A DNA stretch of 46,401 nucleotides from Aliidiomarina sanyensis. Lineage in GTDB: Bacteria > Pseudomonadota > Gammaproteobacteria > Enterobacterales > Alteromonadaceae. The notes beneath the pieces are model-generated. The model worked only from the letters and a program-made list of their open reading frames with translations. It was not told where the DNA came from and did not search any database. Both the position numbers and the translations under genes were made by a program. Location of the stretch: positions 1 to 46,401 of the forward strand of contig NZ_PIPM01000015.1 of assembly GCF_003987175.1 (NCBI RefSeq), written 5' to 3'. This document shows positions 13,535 to 23,973 of the stretch, in pieces. Every line of letters begins with the position of its first letter. Positions within the stretch are counted from its first letter, which is position 1.

Positions 13535-13999
13535 ATGAATCGCACCACAGACCATCCAAAGTTTCCGGTGGCTGTGGTGCTTTTATTTGTAGCCTTGGGT
13601 CCACCCCTGGGCGCCATCACGTTGAACGTTTTGCTCGGCCTCTCATTGCTCATGAGTGTCTCCATCATGGATGTATTGTCCTTCATGATCATCGGCATTC
13701 TTTTTGGTTTACCATTTAGTTTCCTCGTGGGCGGCGTGCAGGCGTTAGTTGTCGGGCTCATTGCTGCATTTTATGTCCGTGAGAAAGGCACGCTTTCCTA
13801 TCATTTTATGACATCCCTCTCATTGATTGCCGGCGTGCTGTATACCATCAATTTTTATGGTCAATTATGGGATCGTACCTTTACCGATCATTGGTTAATA
13901 TTCTCCCTGTGGCTCACGCATTTACTCCCAGCACTGGTCCTCACCCGCGTCATCCGGAGCAAATACCAACCCGTCCGAGCCTCGAACCATGCCATTTGA
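13535..13999 (+). CDS. Four-TM hypothetical membrane protein
   Basis: The 154-aa protein has hydrophobic stretches at about residues 10-37, 42-78, 86-108 and 121-138, so it is probably a four-helix inner-membrane protein. I do not recognise a family. It starts 18 bp after the symporter gene and overlaps the next small gene by 11 bp, suggesting one transcript. Confidence 0.65.
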   Translation: MNRTTDHPKFPVAVVLLFVALGPPLGAITLNVLLGLSLLMSVSIMDVLSFMIIGILFGLPFSFLVGGVQALVVGLIAAFYVREKGTLSYHFMTSLSLIAGVLYTINFYGQLWDRTFTDHWLIFSLWLTHLLPALVLTRVIRSKYQPVRASNHAI

Positions 14000-14255
14000 A
14001 ATACGCCAATTAAGTTGGCATAAACGACGTCGACCAACCGAGGTTCCGCGTCCCACCCAGGTATCCATCCCCGATTTCAAGAAATCTGTGAATCATGCAT
14101 GCGCTGTGCAGGTAACCTTCAGTGATGGGAGCGAGTTAGCGCTCATTGGGCGAGTGATCCAAAACCCGATAACTGGACGATGGTCAGTCAGTGCCATGAA
14201 CCATCAGGGACATGTAGTTCTCGTGAGTTATATCGAGGAAGATAGCAACTTATAA
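13989..14255 (+). CDS. Small hypothetical protein
   Basis: The 88-aa soluble protein has a basic N-terminus (HKRRRP) and a beta-rich second half. No family is recognised. It overlaps the preceding gene by 11 bp, which suggests coupling. Its stop codon falls at the left arm of an inverted repeat shared with the convergent gene. Confidence 0.5.
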   Translation: MPFEIRQLSWHKRRRPTEVPRPTQVSIPDFKKSVNHACAVQVTFSDGSELALIGRVIQNPITGRWSVSAMNHQGHVVLVSYIEEDSNL

Positions 14256-14279
14256 CAATAGTAAGCACTCACTATTGTT
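14254..14279. terminator. Inverted repeat between convergent genes
   Basis: AACAATAGT (14,254-14,262) and ACTATTGTT (14,271-14,279) form a perfect 9-bp stem with an 8-nt loop. The stem overlaps the stop codons of both convergent genes. There is no long T-tract, so it would be a weak bidirectional terminator or an RNA-stabilising end. Confidence 0.55.
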
Positions 14280-14694
14280 CGCTTTTCTGCGGTGGGACGA
14301 TCGGAACCTGCTCGTATCGCTTACGAATCCAGTTCATCGCCTTGAGTACTCCTTTTTGGCGTAATACCCATTTCTCAAGTTGATATTTTCCCGGCACATC
14401 TGAAACCACCACGGCGATAAGAATGGTCAGCAATCCCTGCCCCGGTAAAATCAACATCACCGCACCGGCTAAAAACAATAGCAACGCAATGATATTTCGA
14501 AACACGTACACCAATATCCGAGTCACCGTCCAATGACGGTGGCGTCGACGGTGCGCAAAATAGTCAGCCGGCATGCGGACAATCAGCAATGGAATTAGGA
14601 TCATAGATGCGAGCGCCATCAGGACACTGAGGCTAATCAACCAAGGGAGATGGGGTTGAATAAGGTCAATCAGCCATTGAAGTTGTTCTGGCAT
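14272..14694 (-). CDS. PGPGW-like transmembrane protein
   Basis: The 140-aa protein has two or three membrane segments (about 17-40 and 62-95) and a basic loop rich in R and H between them. The segment MLILPGQGLLTILIA resembles the signature of the PGPGW family of putative membrane proteins (Pfam, from memory). Function is unknown. It is transcribed convergently with the preceding small genes and lies about 65 bp downstream of the usp gene on the same strand. Confidence 0.6.
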   Translation of the reverse strand: MPEQLQWLIDLIQPHLPWLISLSVLMALASMILIPLLIVRMPADYFAHRRRHRHWTVTRILVYVFRNIIALLLFLAGAVMLILPGQGLLTILIAVVVSDVPGKYQLEKWVLRQKGVLKAMNWIRKRYEQVPIVPPQKSEQ

Positions 14695-14760
14695 TAATGC
14701 TCCTTGGTACGACTGACTTCCGTCTAAATCGCAAGCAGTCCTCTCATGACTCGGTATCGC

Positions 14761-15627
14761 TTAACGCAGCAATAACAGCGGAATTTGCGCGCTGAGAATC
14801 ATGGCGTTGGTGTGACTTCCCAGTAAAAACTCGCGAATTCGGGAATGGCCATAGGCCCCCATAACCATGACACTGATCTGATGCTCTGCCGCATATTGAT
14901 TCAGCGTATCTTCTACATCTCCACTGAGAAGTGCTGACGTAACATCCTCAAAACCATGTTCTTCTAAAATAGTAACTGCAGATGACAATTGTGCTTGATG
15001 TTCTGAGGATTCAGACCCAACCATCACCACATGCACGGGCAATCCTTTAAACAATGGGCTGCCTGCTACCATCTCCACCGATTTCTTGGCGGTTACGCTG
15101 TGGTCGTATGCAATCATAATTCGTTCCGGTACTTGGAACGCCCCGGGAATCACCCAGACAGGCCGCTGCATGGAACGAATAACGCGTTCCACTTGATGCC
15201 CAATATACCGACCGATTTGAGACGGTGTTTTGGTGGCGCGCTTGCCTTGTCGTCCAATAACCAGCAAACGCGTATCGTGCTGAATGTCATCTAGGGTTTC
15301 TAGGAGATCGCCAAGGCGCTGGCGTAACTCAGGTTCGAGACCGAATGGCTTAATATGTTTTGCTGCTGCTTCTAAAAATAAATGCCCTTGCTGACGCGCA
15401 AGCTTTGCACGTTTTTCTTCAAGATCAGTAAATTCGGCGAGAAGTCGCTGTCGCTCGTCCATGCCAATTTGACCACTGAAATCCGCTTCATCCGCCTTTT
15501 GAATATCGTCGACGGCATTAAGGAAAATAAGTCGTGTCGACATTCGCGTCGCAGACCAGGCAGCGTAATCGGCCACCGAGTCTGATAAAGCAGATCCATC
15601 AATGCAGGCAACGGTATACAAAGACAT
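14761..15627 (-). CDS. Tandem-domain universal stress protein
   Basis: The 288-aa protein has two Usp domains (about 1-145 and 160-288), like E. coli UspE. The second domain keeps the nucleotide-binding pattern in GAYGHSRIREFLLGSHT. The start is the ATG at 15,627, with GAGGAG 8 nt upstream; a TTG one codon earlier is not needed. Usp proteins respond to starvation and respiratory stress; the precise role here is unknown. Confidence 0.9.
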   Translation of the reverse strand: MSLYTVACIDGSALSDSVADYAAWSATRMSTRLIFLNAVDDIQKADEADFSGQIGMDERQRLLAEFTDLEEKRAKLARQQGHLFLEAAAKHIKPFGLEPELRQRLGDLLETLDDIQHDTRLLVIGRQGKRATKTPSQIGRYIGHQVERVIRSMQRPVWVIPGAFQVPERIMIAYDHSVTAKKSVEMVAGSPLFKGLPVHVVMVGSESSEHQAQLSSAVTILEEHGFEDVTSALLSGDVEDTLNQYAAEHQISVMVMGAYGHSRIREFLLGSHTNAMILSAQIPLLLLR

Positions 15628-15742
15628 CAAAGTTGCTCCTCGCTTAAGAATGTTGCGTGGTTTGCTTATCGTGGTTACCTAATTGGTGCACCACATTGGC
15701 TGTCGCTTGATTCATACCAAGCACCTCCACCTCGGTGCCCTC

Positions 15743-15876
15743 TCGTCTAAATTTTAGGACGACCTTCTCTAACGCGCCAACGCAGCTAAAATATCGGCTC
15801 GAATATTCCCAAACCCCTCAACTTTCCAGTTCTTACCCATTTCTTTACCTTAAGGTCGTCGAAAATGACCTTTTTT
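15743..15876 (+). ncRNA. Candidate attenuator or small RNA with intrinsic terminator
   Basis: Four complementary arms can be seen on the + strand: TCGTC (15,743), GACGACCTT (15,758-15,766), AAGGTCGTC (15,852-15,860) and GACCTT (15,867-15,872), followed by a T-tract. Arms 1:2 and 3:4 can form together, giving a terminator, or 2:3 can form instead as a 9-bp perfect antiterminator. I see no strong promoter or leader peptide. It may be a terminated small RNA or a mioC leader. Confidence 0.35.
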
Positions 15877-16003
15877 CGTGTAAATTTAATAAATCGACGT
15901 TTTTTTAAACGTAAGACAAACTCGTTACAGGCCGCTATCTATTCGGGATTCTGCAAAAAAAAGCTGCCCAAAGAACACGTTATCAATCAGAAATATTGAA
16001 TTT

Positions 16004-16033
16004 TTGAGAATCAACCGCAAAAGGGCGTAAAAT
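16004..16033 (+). promoter_or_regulatory. Probable mioC promoter
   Basis: TTGAGA (16,004-16,009), an 18-bp spacer, and TAAAAT (16,028-16,033), about 150 bp before the mioC start. Transcription from here would run through mioC toward oriC, as in E. coli. Confidence 0.55.
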
Positions 16034-16181
16034 CACAAGTTAAACCGCTCGATTTAGCCCAGTTTTAGGAAGAAGAATAAGATTACGTATAAAAAAGGCG
16101 GCCATGATACGTGTCGGCTTCAAGCGACGCAAGAACGCCCAACAGATATACCATTGGATAAACTCTATACAAGGAATTGCC

Positions 16182-16628
16182 ATGCACTTTCACATTTTGG
16201 TAGGAACAACCTCGGGAAATACAGAATATCTTGCTGAAGAAGTCGCACGACAGCTCAACGAGGAAGGCCATACCACTACCCTGCATGACCAACCCGATAT
16301 CACCGAGGTTGCCACTCAGAATGCCAAATGGATTGCGTGCATTGCTACCCACGGTGCTGGAGAGTATGCGGATTCAATTTTTCCTTTTATGCAAACACTG
16401 GATGAACAGAACACCGACCTGTCAACCGTCCAGTATGCATTAATTGGGATTGGCGATTCGAGCTATGACACCTTTAACCAAGCCGGCCACGATGCCCAAA
16501 ACCTATTCACTCGGCTTGGTGCTAGAAAACTCTGTGAACCACTGATGATAGACATGCTCACAGAAATTGATCCTGAAGGTGTTGCGATCGCTTGGTTGGA
16601 TCAATGGAGCGATCAACGCGCTCTGTAG
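16182..16628 (+). CDS. mioC: Flavodoxin-like protein MioC
   Basis: The 148-aa FMN-binding flavodoxin-like protein has the phosphate loop GTTSGNTEYLAEEV near the N-terminus and the flavin-contact segments THGAGEYADSIFPF and GIGDSSYDTF. The start is the ATG at 16,182, with AAGGA 6 nt upstream. It lies immediately before oriC, the classic enterobacterial arrangement. In E. coli MioC has been linked to biotin synthase activity, and its transcription can affect origin firing. Confidence 0.92.
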   Translation: MHFHILVGTTSGNTEYLAEEVARQLNEEGHTTTLHDQPDITEVATQNAKWIACIATHGAGEYADSIFPFMQTLDEQNTDLSTVQYALIGIGDSSYDTFNQAGHDAQNLFTRLGARKLCEPLMIDMLTEIDPEGVAIAWLDQWSDQRAL

Positions 16629-16734
16629 AACGTGCATATCGCTCGTCTCGGCTTCTTTCCCGCAAAATCTGGGGATAAATTCATCCCCAGCCCAACCTGC
16701 CAACATACCGAGATTCGGTCACGTTATTGAGATC

Positions 16735-16743
16735 TTATCCACA
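16735..16743 (+). promoter_or_regulatory. DnaA box equivalent to R4
   Basis: Exact TTATCCACA, directly abutting a GATC site and flanked by a second one. It is the distal high-affinity box on the mioC side of the origin. Confidence 0.9.
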
Positions 16744-16970
16744 AAATATCCGGATCATTACCCACGATTTTCAAAAGCTGGGGATAAACAGCGATCTTTG
16801 CTGTGATCTGATCCGGGTATAGATCTGGGGATAACTTTCAGTGTGTATAAGTGCCAAGTTATCCCACTGGTTAACCAAGGATAAGATCGCTGTTTATGCA
16901 CACGGATCGATCAAATCTAAGTCTATGTTTTTCATATTGAATAATGACATTTCCACAGATCGAGGGCGCG

Positions 16971-17022
16971 CTAATAATAGAAATAATAAAGATCTTTTAA
17001 ATAAATATAGATCTAATTACTA
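16971..17022. other. DNA unwinding element of oriC
   Basis: About 50 bp of almost pure A/T interrupted only by two AGATCT sites (16,990-16,994 region and 17,009-17,013 region). This resembles the GATC-starting 13-mers of E. coli oriC in reverse orientation. A GC-rich block (GGGCGCGC) bounds it on the DnaA-box side. Confidence 0.85.
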
Positions 17023-17112
17023 CCGGACCCGAGCCATGCTTTGCGCCTCAGCATGGTTTCACCAGGGACCATGTAAACTCGCGATCAAATGGATGTTGCA
17101 GACATTTAAAAG

Positions 17113-17121
17113 TGCTACAAT
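17113..17121 (+). promoter_or_regulatory. mnmG promoter, extended -10
   Basis: TGCTACAAT forms an extended -10 element about 100 bp upstream of mnmG. There is no good -35 at 17 bp. Transcription starting here moves away from oriC, as with the E. coli gidA promoter. Confidence 0.55.
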
Positions 17122-17220
17122 ATCCGGCTACCAGATCCATTAAGTGATCGTTTCTGACGACTCCGTTATCGGATTTCGATCTCAATACGATCAAGCAAGT
17201 GACGTTAAGCGTTCGAGGTT

Positions 17221-19131
17221 ATGAACATCATGGCAAGTGAATTACGGTTCGATGTAATTGTCATCGGCGGCGGGCATGCAGGTACAGAGGCAGCGCTTGC
17301 TGCTGCACGCATGGGAAAACAAACCCTCCTGCTGACCCATAACATCGATACCCTTGGACAAATGTCATGTAATCCAGCTATCGGCGGAATTGGCAAAGGT
17401 CATTTGGTGAAAGAAATTGATGCCTTAGGTGGCATCATGGGCCGTGCGGCTGATCATGCGGGAATTCAATTTCGTACTTTGAACGCTTCAAAAGGTCCAG
17501 CTGTTCGCGCCACACGGGCTCAAGCCGATCGTTCGCTGTATAAAACGTTCATTCGAAATGCACTTGAATCGCAGCCTAATCTGAAAATTTTTCAGCAAGC
17601 TGCCGATGACTTGATGGTCACCGAAACCGGTATTGGGCCGCGTGTTGAGGGTGTGATTACCCAAATGGGTTTGAAATTTTATGCGCCTGCCGTGGTATTA
17701 ACGACCGGTACTTTCCTGGGCGGTCAAATTCACATTGGTTTATCAAACTACAGTGGTGGACGTGCAGGTGATCCTCCATCGATCGCGCTCGCACGTCGTT
17801 TACGTGAGTTACCCCTGCGTGTCGATCGATTGAAGACGGGAACACCGCCTCGAATCGATGCCAACACCGTTGATTTTTCCGTGATGCAAGAACAGCCAGG
17901 TGATTCTCCTCGGCCTGTGTTCTCATTTGTGGGAAGTACCGCGGACCATCCAGAACAGATCAGCTGTTTTATCACCCACACCAATGAGAACACACATGAA
18001 ATTATTAAAGGTGGACTCGATCGTTCACCGATGTACTCGGGTGTTATTGAGGGTATTGGTCCGCGCTACTGCCCTTCGATTGAAGATAAAGTGGTGCGTT
18101 TTGCAGACAAAACCTCGCATCAAATCTTTGTTGAGCCTGAAGGTTTAAATACCCGGGAATTGTACCCAAACGGCATCAGCACGAGTTTGCCATTCGATGT
18201 TCAAGTCGCACTGGTCCACTCCATTCGTGGCTTTGAAAATGCACACATCACCCGGCCTGGTTATGCAATTGAATATGATTTCTTTGATCCGCGGGATCTG
18301 AAGCAATCGCTTGAGACGAAGCATGTTCAAGGGCTCTATTTTGCTGGGCAAATTAATGGCACCACGGGTTATGAAGAGGCGGCGGCGCAGGGCTTAATTG
18401 CGGGCTTGAATGCGGCACTTGCCGTCGATGGAAAAGAGGCTTGGACTCCACGTCGCGATCAGGCTTACACCGGCGTACTGATCGATGATTTAGCGACTTT
18501 GGGAACCAAAGAACCCTACCGCATGTTTACTTCACGTGCCGAATATCGCTTATTGTTGCGGGAAGATAATGCGGACATGCGGTTAACTGAGCAAGGTCGT
18601 GCGCTTGGGTTAATCGACGATGCTCGTTGGGCCCGCTTTAACGAAAAAATGGAAGCGGTTGCTCAAGAACAACAGCGGCTGCGTAACACCTGGGTGCATA
18701 AAGACCACCCGGCGGTTGAAGCAATCAACCCGATTTTAAAAACGCCAATCAGCAAGGAAGCAAGTCTTGAGGAGTTGTTACGTCGCCCTGAAGTGACCTA
18801 TAACGCCCTGATGAACATCGAAAGTATTGGCCCAGCCCTTGCAGATCCAAAAGCAGCGGAGCAAGTCGAGATTCAAGTCAAATACGCGGGCTATATTAAG
18901 CGTCAAGAAGATGAAATTGCGAAGCAAATCCGGCATGAGAATACTAAGTTGCCGTTGGATTTTAACTACAAGAGTATTTCTGGCCTCTCCAATGAAGTGA
19001 TCGCGAAACTTTCGGAACATAAGCCAGAGACGATCGGACAAGCAGCTCGAATCAGCGGAATCACACCAGCGGCGATTTCCATGCTTCTGGTCCACCTGAA
19101 AAAACAAGGGCTGCTTCGCAAGAGCGCCTAA
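17221..19131 (+). CDS. mnmG: tRNA U34 carboxymethylaminomethyl-modification enzyme MnmG (GidA)
   Basis: FAD-dependent partner of MnmE in wobble-uridine modification. The protein is 636 aa. The dinucleotide-binding motif is [10 protein letters not shown] near the N-terminus, followed by the conserved [17 protein letters not shown] segment. The C-terminal helical region binds MnmE and tRNA. The start is uncertain: the ATG at 17,221 has GAGG only 2 nt away, while the ATG at 17,230 has it 11 nt away. It heads the mnmG-rsmG-parA-parB cluster beside oriC. Confidence 0.97.
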   Translation: MNIMASELRFDVIVIGGGHAGTEAALAAARMGKQTLLLTHNIDTLGQMSCNPAIGGIGKGHLVKEIDALGGIMGRAADHAGIQFRTLNASKGPAVRATRAQADRSLYKTFIRNALESQPNLKIFQQAADDLMVTETGIGPRVEGVITQMGLKFYAPAVVLTTGTFLGGQIHIGLSNYSGGRAGDPPSIALARRLRELPLRVDRLKTGTPPRIDANTVDFSVMQEQPGDSPRPVFSFVGSTADHPEQISCFITHTNENTHEIIKGGLDRSPMYSGVIEGIGPRYCPSIEDKVVRFADKTSHQIFVEPEGLNTRELYPNGISTSLPFDVQVALVHSIRGFENAHITRPGYAIEYDFFDPRDLKQSLETKHVQGLYFAGQINGTTGYEEAAAQGLIAGLNAALAVDGKEAWTPRRDQAYTGVLIDDLATLGTKEPYRMFTSRAEYRLLLREDNADMRLTEQGRALGLIDDARWARFNEKMEAVAQEQQRLRNTWVHKDHPAVEAINPILKTPISKEASLEELLRRPEVTYNALMNIESIGPALADPKAAEQVEIQVKYAGYIKRQEDEIAKQIRHENTKLPLDFNYKSISGLSNEVIAKLSEHKPETIGQAARISGITPAAISMLLVHLKKQGLLRKSA

Positions 19132-19154
19132 ACGGCAGTGCATAGAATGTGAAA

Positions 19155-19176
19155 ATGGCCTCCAAAATGAGGCCGT
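19155..19176 (+). terminator. Weak hairpin after mnmG
   Basis: GGCCTC (19,157-19,162) pairs with GAGGCC (19,169-19,174) around a 6-nt loop, followed by GTTTGCT rather than a long T-run. It probably attenuates transcription into rsmG rather than ending it. Confidence 0.45.
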
Positions 19177-19246
19177 TTGCTCAAAACAGCATGCGCGTCA
19201 GCGCAAACTGATAACACCAAGAATTCGTCATTGAAAGGGCCCTATC

Positions 19247-19921
19247 ATGGCGCGAGTCAAGCCATTTCCAGAAGCGCTTATGCGGCGTCAGCTTGCATCC
19301 CTCTTAGCCGAAACGTCCTTAACGGTCACAGAGGCTCAGCAAGACCAATTAATCGGCCTGTTGGCTTTGCTGTACAAATGGAACCATGCATATAATTTAA
19401 CATCTGTGCGGGATCCCGAAGGGATGTTGGTCCGGCATATCCTCGACAGTATTGTCGTTGGCCCCTATTTGCATGGGGAGCATATTATTGATGTTGGAAC
19501 CGGTCCGGGACTTCCAGGCTTGCCCTTGGCGATATGCTATCCAGAGAAACATTTTGTTTTGCTCGATAGTTTAACGAAACGTATCACATTTATCCGCCAA
19601 GTGGTCCATACTTTAGGCTTGAAGAATGTCACGCCGGTGCTCGCCCGTGTTCAAGATTATCAGGCTACAGAGCATACGCCGGTCGGATTCGACTCGGTGA
19701 TCAGTCGAGCGTTCGCATCACTTGCAGATATGTTGGCCTGGTGTCATCATCTCCCTTCAACTGAGGGACGGTTTTTAGCGCTCAAAGGTGCACCAACTGA
19801 AGATGAGCTAGCAACTGTGGCTGCTCCCTACCGGATTGAAGCGATTCATCCGTTGCAGGTTCCAATGCTCGACGCAGCCCGGCATGTAATTGATATTCGT
19901 CAGGAACGAGCCCCTTCATAA
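19247..19921 (+). CDS. rsmG: 16S rRNA (guanine527-N7)-methyltransferase RsmG (GidB)
   Basis: SAM-dependent enzyme that methylates G527 of 16S rRNA; loss often gives low-level streptomycin resistance. The protein is 224 aa. The glycine-rich SAM motif is [14 protein letters not shown], and the conserved [15 protein letters not shown] segment is near the N-terminus. It is encoded between mnmG and parA, the usual place. Confidence 0.96.
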   Translation: MARVKPFPEALMRRQLASLLAETSLTVTEAQQDQLIGLLALLYKWNHAYNLTSVRDPEGMLVRHILDSIVVGPYLHGEHIIDVGTGPGLPGLPLAICYPEKHFVLLDSLTKRITFIRQVVHTLGLKNVTPVLARVQDYQATEHTPVGFDSVISRAFASLADMLAWCHHLPSTEGRFLALKGAPTEDELATVAAPYRIEAIHPLQVPMLDAARHVIDIRQERAPS

Positions 19922-19980
19922 CTGAGCGTTGGGGCACTCGACATCGGCTTTGATATAAAAATAACTACCGAGGACGCTTC

Positions 19981-20763
19981 GTGGGGAAAGTCATCGCAAT
20001 CGCTAACCAAAAAGGTGGCGTAGGAAAAACGACAACGGCCGTGAATCTTGCTGCTTCAATGGCAGCTACACGGCGCAAAGTACTGCTGATTGATCTCGAC
20101 CCACAAGGCAATGCCACCATGGGTAGTGGCGTCGATAAGTACGAGGTTCCGCACACCGTATATGATCTTTTGGTGGACGAGAAACCGGCATCCATCGTGA
20201 TTCAAACAGAGACATCTGGAAATTATCACCTGATCGCAGCCAATGGTGATGTAACCGCTGCAGAAATTAAATTGATGGAAGTGTTTGCGCGGGAAACACG
20301 CTTACGCCGCGCCTTGGACCCAATTCGGGACCATTATGATTTTATCTTTATTGATTGTCCGCCTTCATTGAACTTGTTAACCGTGAATGCCATGGCAGCT
20401 GCGGATTCCGTGATGGTCCCGATGCAATGTGAATATTATGCACTCGAGGGGCTGACAGCGCTTATGGATACGATAGAGCAGCTCGCGTCCTTTGTGAATC
20501 CGGGGCTCTATATCGAGGGGCTGTTGCGAACCATGTATGATCCACGCAATCGGTTGGCGAATGATGTCTCGGAGCAATTAAAAAATCACTTTGGTGAAAA
20601 GGTATATCGGACCGTGATCCCGCGGAATGTTCGACTGGCCGAAGCTCCCAGTTTTGGATCGCCCGCGATGTACTACGATAAAACGTCAACCGGTTCAAAA
20701 GCGTACTTGGCCCTTGCAGGCGAAGTAATTCGCCGGGCTGAAACCACCGCCAATGCGTCATAA
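19981..20763 (+). CDS. parA: Chromosome partitioning ATPase ParA (Soj)
   Basis: The 260-aa deviant Walker ATPase has the KGGVGKTT motif (about 11-18), followed by [12 protein letters not shown] and FIDCPPS. It binds DNA and ATP and helps move ParB-parS complexes. The GTG start has GAGGA 7 nt upstream. It forms an operon with parB (11-bp gap). Likely centromere sites are the parS palindromes near gyrB and recF. Confidence 0.96.
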   Translation: MGKVIAIANQKGGVGKTTTAVNLAASMAATRRKVLLIDLDPQGNATMGSGVDKYEVPHTVYDLLVDEKPASIVIQTETSGNYHLIAANGDVTAAEIKLMEVFARETRLRRALDPIRDHYDFIFIDCPPSLNLLTVNAMAAADSVMVPMQCEYYALEGLTALMDTIEQLASFVNPGLYIEGLLRTMYDPRNRLANDVSEQLKNHFGEKVYRTVIPRNVRLAEAPSFGSPAMYYDKTSTGSKAYLALAGEVIRRAETTANAS

Positions 20764-20774
20764 GGAAGGCTGAT

Positions 20775-21662
20775 ATGTCTGCGAAAAAACGGGGATTAGG
20801 ACGAGGCTTAGATGCCTTATTGACGACCAGCGCCAACGCGGCTGCACGCCATGATGCCCAGCGCATGGATCTCAACGAACTCGGTGAAAAAGGCGAACTT
20901 CGCAAGTTGCCTGTCGAGTTCTTGCGTCCGGGGAAATATCAACCCCGCAAAGATATGTCGCCTGAAGCGCTCGAAGATCTCGCTAACTCGGTTAAAGCTC
21001 AAGGAATTATTCAGCCTATCGTCGTGCGCCCCCTCGATGGTAAAGACAATTACGAAATTATTGCGGGCGAACGTCGCTGGCGCGCCGCGCAATTAGCCCA
21101 GCTTGATACGGTGCCTTGCTTGGTAAAAGACGTGCCGGATGAGGCCGCTGTCGCCATCGCATTGATCGAGAATATTCAACGGGAAGATCTCAATGCGTTA
21201 GAAGAGGCAAACGCATTGCAACGTCTGATTGATGAGTTCGACATGACCCATCAGAGCGTGGCAGAGGCGGTTGGAAAATCACGCACAACAGTCACGAACT
21301 TACTCCGCCTGATTCAATTGAATGCCGATGTAAAAATTCTCCTCGAGCGGGGTGACATTGAGCACGGCCATGCCAAGGTGTTGCTTGGTGTTGAGGGCGA
21401 ACTGCAAAGTGAACTAGCGCGTATTATCGTGGCAAAAGGCATGACGGTGCGTGAAGCGGAGCAATTAATCGCCCGCGCTTTAAACCCGGTCAAAAAAGAA
21501 GAGAAGAAGCCAGATCCTGACGTGCAACAGCTCGAACAAAAGCTGAGCGAGCGACTCGGGGCAAAAGTGGCCATTAGCCATAACCGCAAAGGAAGAGGTA
21601 AGCTGGTGATCAATTACGCCTCACTCGATGAGCTAGATGGCATTCTCGCTCACATCAAATAG
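20775..21662 (+). CDS. parB: Chromosome partitioning protein ParB (Spo0J)
   Basis: The 295-aa parS-binding CTPase clamp starts with the conserved KKRGLGRGLDALL. It has the ParB box II motif GERRWRAAQLA, a central helix-turn-helix around HQSVAEAVGKSRTTVTNLLR, and a C-terminal dimerisation region. AAGGAAGG lies upstream of the ATG. Its binding sites appear at 171, 2648 and 3275. Confidence 0.96.
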   Translation: MSAKKRGLGRGLDALLTTSANAAARHDAQRMDLNELGEKGELRKLPVEFLRPGKYQPRKDMSPEALEDLANSVKAQGIIQPIVVRPLDGKDNYEIIAGERRWRAAQLAQLDTVPCLVKDVPDEAAVAIALIENIQREDLNALEEANALQRLIDEFDMTHQSVAEAVGKSRTTVTNLLRLIQLNADVKILLERGDIEHGHAKVLLGVEGELQSELARIIVAKGMTVREAEQLIARALNPVKKEEKKPDPDVQQLEQKLSERLGAKVAISHNRKGRGKLVINYASLDELDGILAHIK

Positions 21663-21768
21663 ACCCTAGATTTCGGCAAACAGAATTCCAGCCGGAGTCC
21701 CCATAACATCTAGTATAACGGCCCGTAAAGATTGTGTGCCGTCTGTGCAGAAATTCCGCCGACTTCGT

Positions 21769-21796
21769 TTGCAATTTCGAGCGGAATCTTTATAAT
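21769..21796 (+). promoter_or_regulatory. atp operon promoter
   Basis: TTGCAA (21,769-21,774), a 16-bp spacer, and a perfect TATAAT (21,791-21,796), about 80 bp before atpI. It is the only strong promoter seen for the ATP synthase genes. Confidence 0.82.
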
Positions 21797-21875
21797 CTGC
21801 GCAGTTTTTCGGTGCGGCTCAGACAAAGCATTGTCCGCGTGAAGCAAATTTTTTAAGCGCGTAAGGTAGATAGCG

Positions 21876-22277
21876 ATGGCGAGGGGGAAAACCCACCCGA
21901 CAATTCACGCAAGCCGTCGCGTCGTGTGGCGTGTTATTGCACTCCAAATACTGGTTGCCGCCGTACTCATCGTATTATTCGGGTTGACCATGTCAATCCA
22001 AGGAGCAGGAACAGCGCTCGCAGGTGCGGGAATTGCTGTTGTTCCTAATGCGCTATTCGCGTTACTGGCATTTCGTTTGAGCTCAGGACGCATGGTACCA
22101 AATGTCGTACGCTATTTTTTTGTTGCAGAAGCAGTGAAGTGGCTCTCAACGATCATCTTGTTGATTGTAGCCTTTGTTACCCTGACGGGCCCTTGGATTC
22201 CTTTGCTCGTCACCCTGCTTGTCTTGCTCCACCTGCAATGGATGGCGCCCGTTTTTCTGAAATCTAAATTAAATTGA
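21876..22277 (+). CDS. atpI: ATP synthase accessory protein AtpI
   Basis: The 133-aa membrane protein has four hydrophobic helices, matching the AtpI family, which helps c-ring assembly. It is the first gene of the atp operon, and atpB starts 12 bp after its stop codon. Sequence conservation in AtpI is low, so position supports the call strongly. Confidence 0.88.
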   Translation: MARGKTHPTIHASRRVVWRVIALQILVAAVLIVLFGLTMSIQGAGTALAGAGIAVVPNALFALLAFRLSSGRMVPNVVRYFFVAEAVKWLSTIILLIVAFVTLTGPWIPLLVTLLVLLHLQWMAPVFLKSKLN

Positions 22278-23138
<861 letters not shown>

Positions 23139-23182
23139 AGAAGTTTTACCTTTAGCAACATTAATTTTTTACATTAACTTAA

Positions 23183-23449
<267 letters not shown>

Positions 23450-23486
23450 TAGCACTCGTCGATCACCAACGTAGAGGAGGGTTGTT

Positions 23487-23957
23487 GTGGATATCAACGC
23501 TACCCTTATAGGCCAAACAATCGCGTTCGCGGTATTCGTGCTGTTCACCATGAAATTTGTGTGGCCACCACTGATCAACGCGATCGAAGAACGTCAGAAG
23601 AAAATCGCTGACGGTCTTGCCGCTTCCGAGCGTGCTACGCAAGATTTGGATAAGGCGCGCGCACAGGCCGATGAGGAACTCAAAGCTGCGAAAGTGAAAG
23701 CTGCCGCACTAATCGACCAAGCCAAAAAACGGGCTGCAAAATTGGTTGAAGAAGAGACTCAGCGCGGTCATGTAGAGCGTGAGAAGATTATCGCTTCCGG
23801 TTATGCCGAAGTGGAAGCTGAGCGTACTCGAGTTCGTGAAGAACTCCGCAAGCAAGTTGCTATTTTAGCAATCGCTGGCGCGGAGAAGATCATCGAACGC
23901 GAGGTGGATGCACAGAAGCAAAGCGACATTGTTGAAAAACTTGTCGCTGAATTGTAA
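23487..23957 (+). CDS. atpF: F0F1 ATP synthase subunit b
   Basis: The 156-aa stalk protein has one N-terminal membrane helix (about 5-26) followed by a long, highly charged coiled coil (about 30-140). A GTG start is preceded by GAGGAGGG. Two copies with delta form the peripheral stalk. Confidence 0.95.
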   Translation: MDINATLIGQTIAFAVFVLFTMKFVWPPLINAIEERQKKIADGLAASERATQDLDKARAQADEELKAAKVKAAALIDQAKKRAAKLVEEETQRGHVEREKIIASGYAEVEAERTRVREELRKQVAILAIAGAEKIIEREVDAQKQSDIVEKLVAEL

Positions 23958-23973
23958 TCACGGGGGTTGAGCC

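Larger units (their letters stand above)
15628..16181. other. 554-bp intergenic region between usp and mioC
   Basis: No gene is supported here. The region holds an attenuator-like set of inverted repeats (15,743-15,876), an AT-rich stretch with poly-A and poly-T runs (about 15,870-16,020), and the probable mioC promoter (16,004-16,033). An in-frame ATG at 16,104 upstream of mioC is rejected as its start. Confidence 0.6.
16669..17022. other. oriC: Replication origin oriC (mioC-mnmG type)
   Basis: The mioC-mnmG gap carries a consensus DnaA box (16,735-16,743), TTATACACA on the minus strand (16,842-16,850), TTATGCACA (16,894-16,902) and three copies of TGGGGATAA (16,670, 16,779 and 16,826). About 17 GATC sites lie between 16,731 and 17,192. 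An AT-rich unwinding region lies at 16,971-17,022. This is the mirror of E. coli oriC, with the R4-like box next to mioC and the unwinding element next to mnmG. Dam/SeqA control is likely. A palindrome with CTGGGGAT arms (16,669-16,690) marks the mioC side. Confidence 0.93.

Noticed and set aside
16104-16181. Upstream in-frame ATG for mioC adding 26 residues
   Set aside because: The extra basic peptide is not part of the flavodoxin fold, and the ATG at 16,182 has AAGGA at good spacing.
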